The translations under genes were made by a program, and so were the position numbers. From NCBI RefSeq assembly GCF_039536205.1, contig NZ_BAAAYL010000001.1, positions 1,364,001 to 1,428,000 of the forward strand: a stretch of DNA of 64,000 nucleotides, in the 5' to 3' direction. The notes beneath the pieces are model-generated. The model did not search any database. It was given only the letters and a program-made list of their open reading frames with translations, and was not told the origin of the DNA. The DNA comes from Streptomyces sannanensis. Its GTDB lineage: Bacteria; Actinomycetota; Actinomycetes; Streptomycetales; Streptomycetaceae. The number at the start of each line of letters is the position of its first letter. Position 1 is the first letter of the stretch. Positions 63,216 to 64,000 of the stretch are shown one piece after another.

Positions 63216-64000
63216 ATGAGCACAACTGGGCGTGCGGATCTCGGGCTGCGACTCATCCCCTTCCGCGGACTGCGCTACGACCCCGAGCGGGTCGGCAGCA
63301 TCGCAGCCGTAACCTCTCCCCCGTACGACGTCGTGGTACGGCCCGACGGACTGCATCACCTGGAGTCCGCGGACCCCCACAACATCGTCCGGCTCATTCT
63401 CCCGCAGGCCGCAGCACCGGCCTCGGGCCACCACCAAGCCGCCGAAACACTCCGGCGCTGGCTGGCCGAGGGCATCCTGACGCCCGACCCCGAGCCCGCG
63501 CTGTACGTGTACGAGCAGCGCCGCGGCGACATGCTGCAACGCGGACTCATCGGGGCACTGGCCCTCTCCGCCCCCTCCGAGGGCATCGTGCTCCCTCACG
63601 AGGACGTCATGCCGCACGTCATAGAGGATCGCGCCGCCCTGATGCGGGAGACCGCCGCACATCTGGAACCGCTGCTCCTCAGCTATCGCGGAAACGGCAA
63701 CGCCACGGGCGCCACGGCGGTCATCGAACGCACCATCCTGCGTCCCCCGCTGCTGTCCACCACGACCGAGGACGGCTACTGCCACCGCCTGTGGTCCATC
63801 ACCGACCGTGCGGAGCTCGCCGAGATCGACGCCGACCTCTCCCGCCACCAGGCCCTCATCGCCGACGGCCACCACCGTTGGGCGACCTACCTCCGGCTCC
63901 GCTCCGAGCAGGCCGAACCCGGACCGTGGGACTTCGGCCTGGTCCTGCTGATCGACACCGGCCGCTATCCCCTCCAGGTCCGCGCGATTCACCGCCTGCT
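63216..64000 (+). CDS. DUF1015 family protein (3' end outside window)
   Basis: The first 261 residues are present, from ATG 63216. It reads LGLRLIPFRGLRYDPERVGS, IAAVTSPPYDVVVRPDGLHH, DPHNIVRLILPQ, LYVYEQRRGDMLQRGLIGAL, VLPHEDVMPHVIEDRAALMR and ALIADGHHRWATYLRLRSE. The PPYDV, NIVRL, HE and ADGHHR blocks define DUF1015, a family of about 400 residues tied to unusual amino-acid or serine metabolism in some bacteria. Function here is not assigned. The frame is open to the right edge. Confidence 0.9.
   Translation, partial: MSTTGRADLGLRLIPFRGLRYDPERVGSIAAVTSPPYDVVVRPDGLHHLESADPHNIVRLILPQAAAPASGHHQAAETLRRWLAEGILTPDPEPALYVYEQRRGDMLQRGLIGALALSAPSEGIVLPHEDVMPHVIEDRAALMRETAAHLEPLLLSYRGNGNATGATAVIERTILRPPLLSTTTEDGYCHRLWSITDRAELAEIDADLSRHQALIADGHHRWATYLRLRSEQAEPGPWDFGLVLLIDTGRYPLQVRAIHRL

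Overview
The window is chromosomal DNA of a Streptomyces or a very close actinobacterial relative. It has very high GC with strong third-position GC, many GTG/TTG starts, ATGA/GTGA gene overlaps, and a gene set typical of the genus: SflA, ScpA/ScpB, a ParA-like ATPase, Der, CTP synthase, RecN and TlyA. I found no tRNA, rRNA or CRISPR array. Most of the window is a conserved core block. Accessory material lies at the left end and in two insertions.

Region by region. (1) 1-8.1 kb: a complete FxSxx-COOH peptide (RiPP-type) locus on the minus strand, fxsA-fxsB-AAC(3)-fxsC-fxsT. A 55-residue precursor ends in FNSAL, next to a radical SAM/SPASM maturase. It sits with a TIR-like protein and an NLR-like protein (KGGTGRT ATPase - TIR - NB-ARC - TPR) that runs off the left edge. 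(2) 8.3-9.9 kb: a SLATT-type membrane protein with a TTA codon, convergent with a SLOG-family nucleotide-sensor-like protein. (3) 10-15 kb: two secreted S1 proteases, a DUF1684 protein and a DUF5685 protein with a Cys-rich tail. (4) 15-20.7 kb: sflA, an acyl-CoA dehydrogenase, an MFS exporter, a PAP2 phosphatase and a small I78 inhibitor. (5) 21-23.2 kb: a decayed TnpB gene abutting a WYL-protein remnant, then an Rpf-LysM muralytic gene and a broken second copy. (6) 23.6-29.4 kb: two conserved unknowns, der, an acyltransferase, cmk, tyrA and aroH. (7) 29.4-34.4 kb: a MITE-like element, YidB, DUF952, a Rieske lipoprotein, a convergent pair of nucleotidyltransferases (one broken), and an ADP-ribosylglycohydrolase/NrtR-like operon with a palindromic operator. 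(8) 34.4-47.7 kb: pseudouridine synthase, scpB, scpA, an RHH-like partner, parA, ald, an NB-ARC/TPR protein, a Nudix hydrolase, pyrG and a GH15 enzyme. (9) 47.7-54.5 kb: an accessory insertion bordered by two members of one repeat family. It holds a cut-off IS1380-type transposase, a cut-off group II intron, an IS5-type fragment, tyrosine recombinase remnants and an RHS toxin tail with a candidate immunity gene. (10) 54.7-64 kb: a PucR-type regulator, a glycosyltransferase with expanded tandem repeats, recN, NAD kinase, tlyA, an SCP2 protein, a HAD hydrolase and a DUF1015 protein cut by the right edge.

How genes work together. The fxs genes look like one transcription unit coupling a modified C-terminal peptide to TIR/NLR-type proteins. 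The adjacent SLATT and SLOG genes belong to families linked to nucleotide signalling in biological conflicts. scpA/scpB, the parA-RHH pair and sflA serve chromosome compaction, segregation and division. aroH-tyrA-cmk-plsC-der and tlyA-nadK-recN are tightly packed core operons. Several short palindromic or terminal-inverted-repeat elements recur across the window, some inside coding sequences, and one marks the break in the RHS gene.
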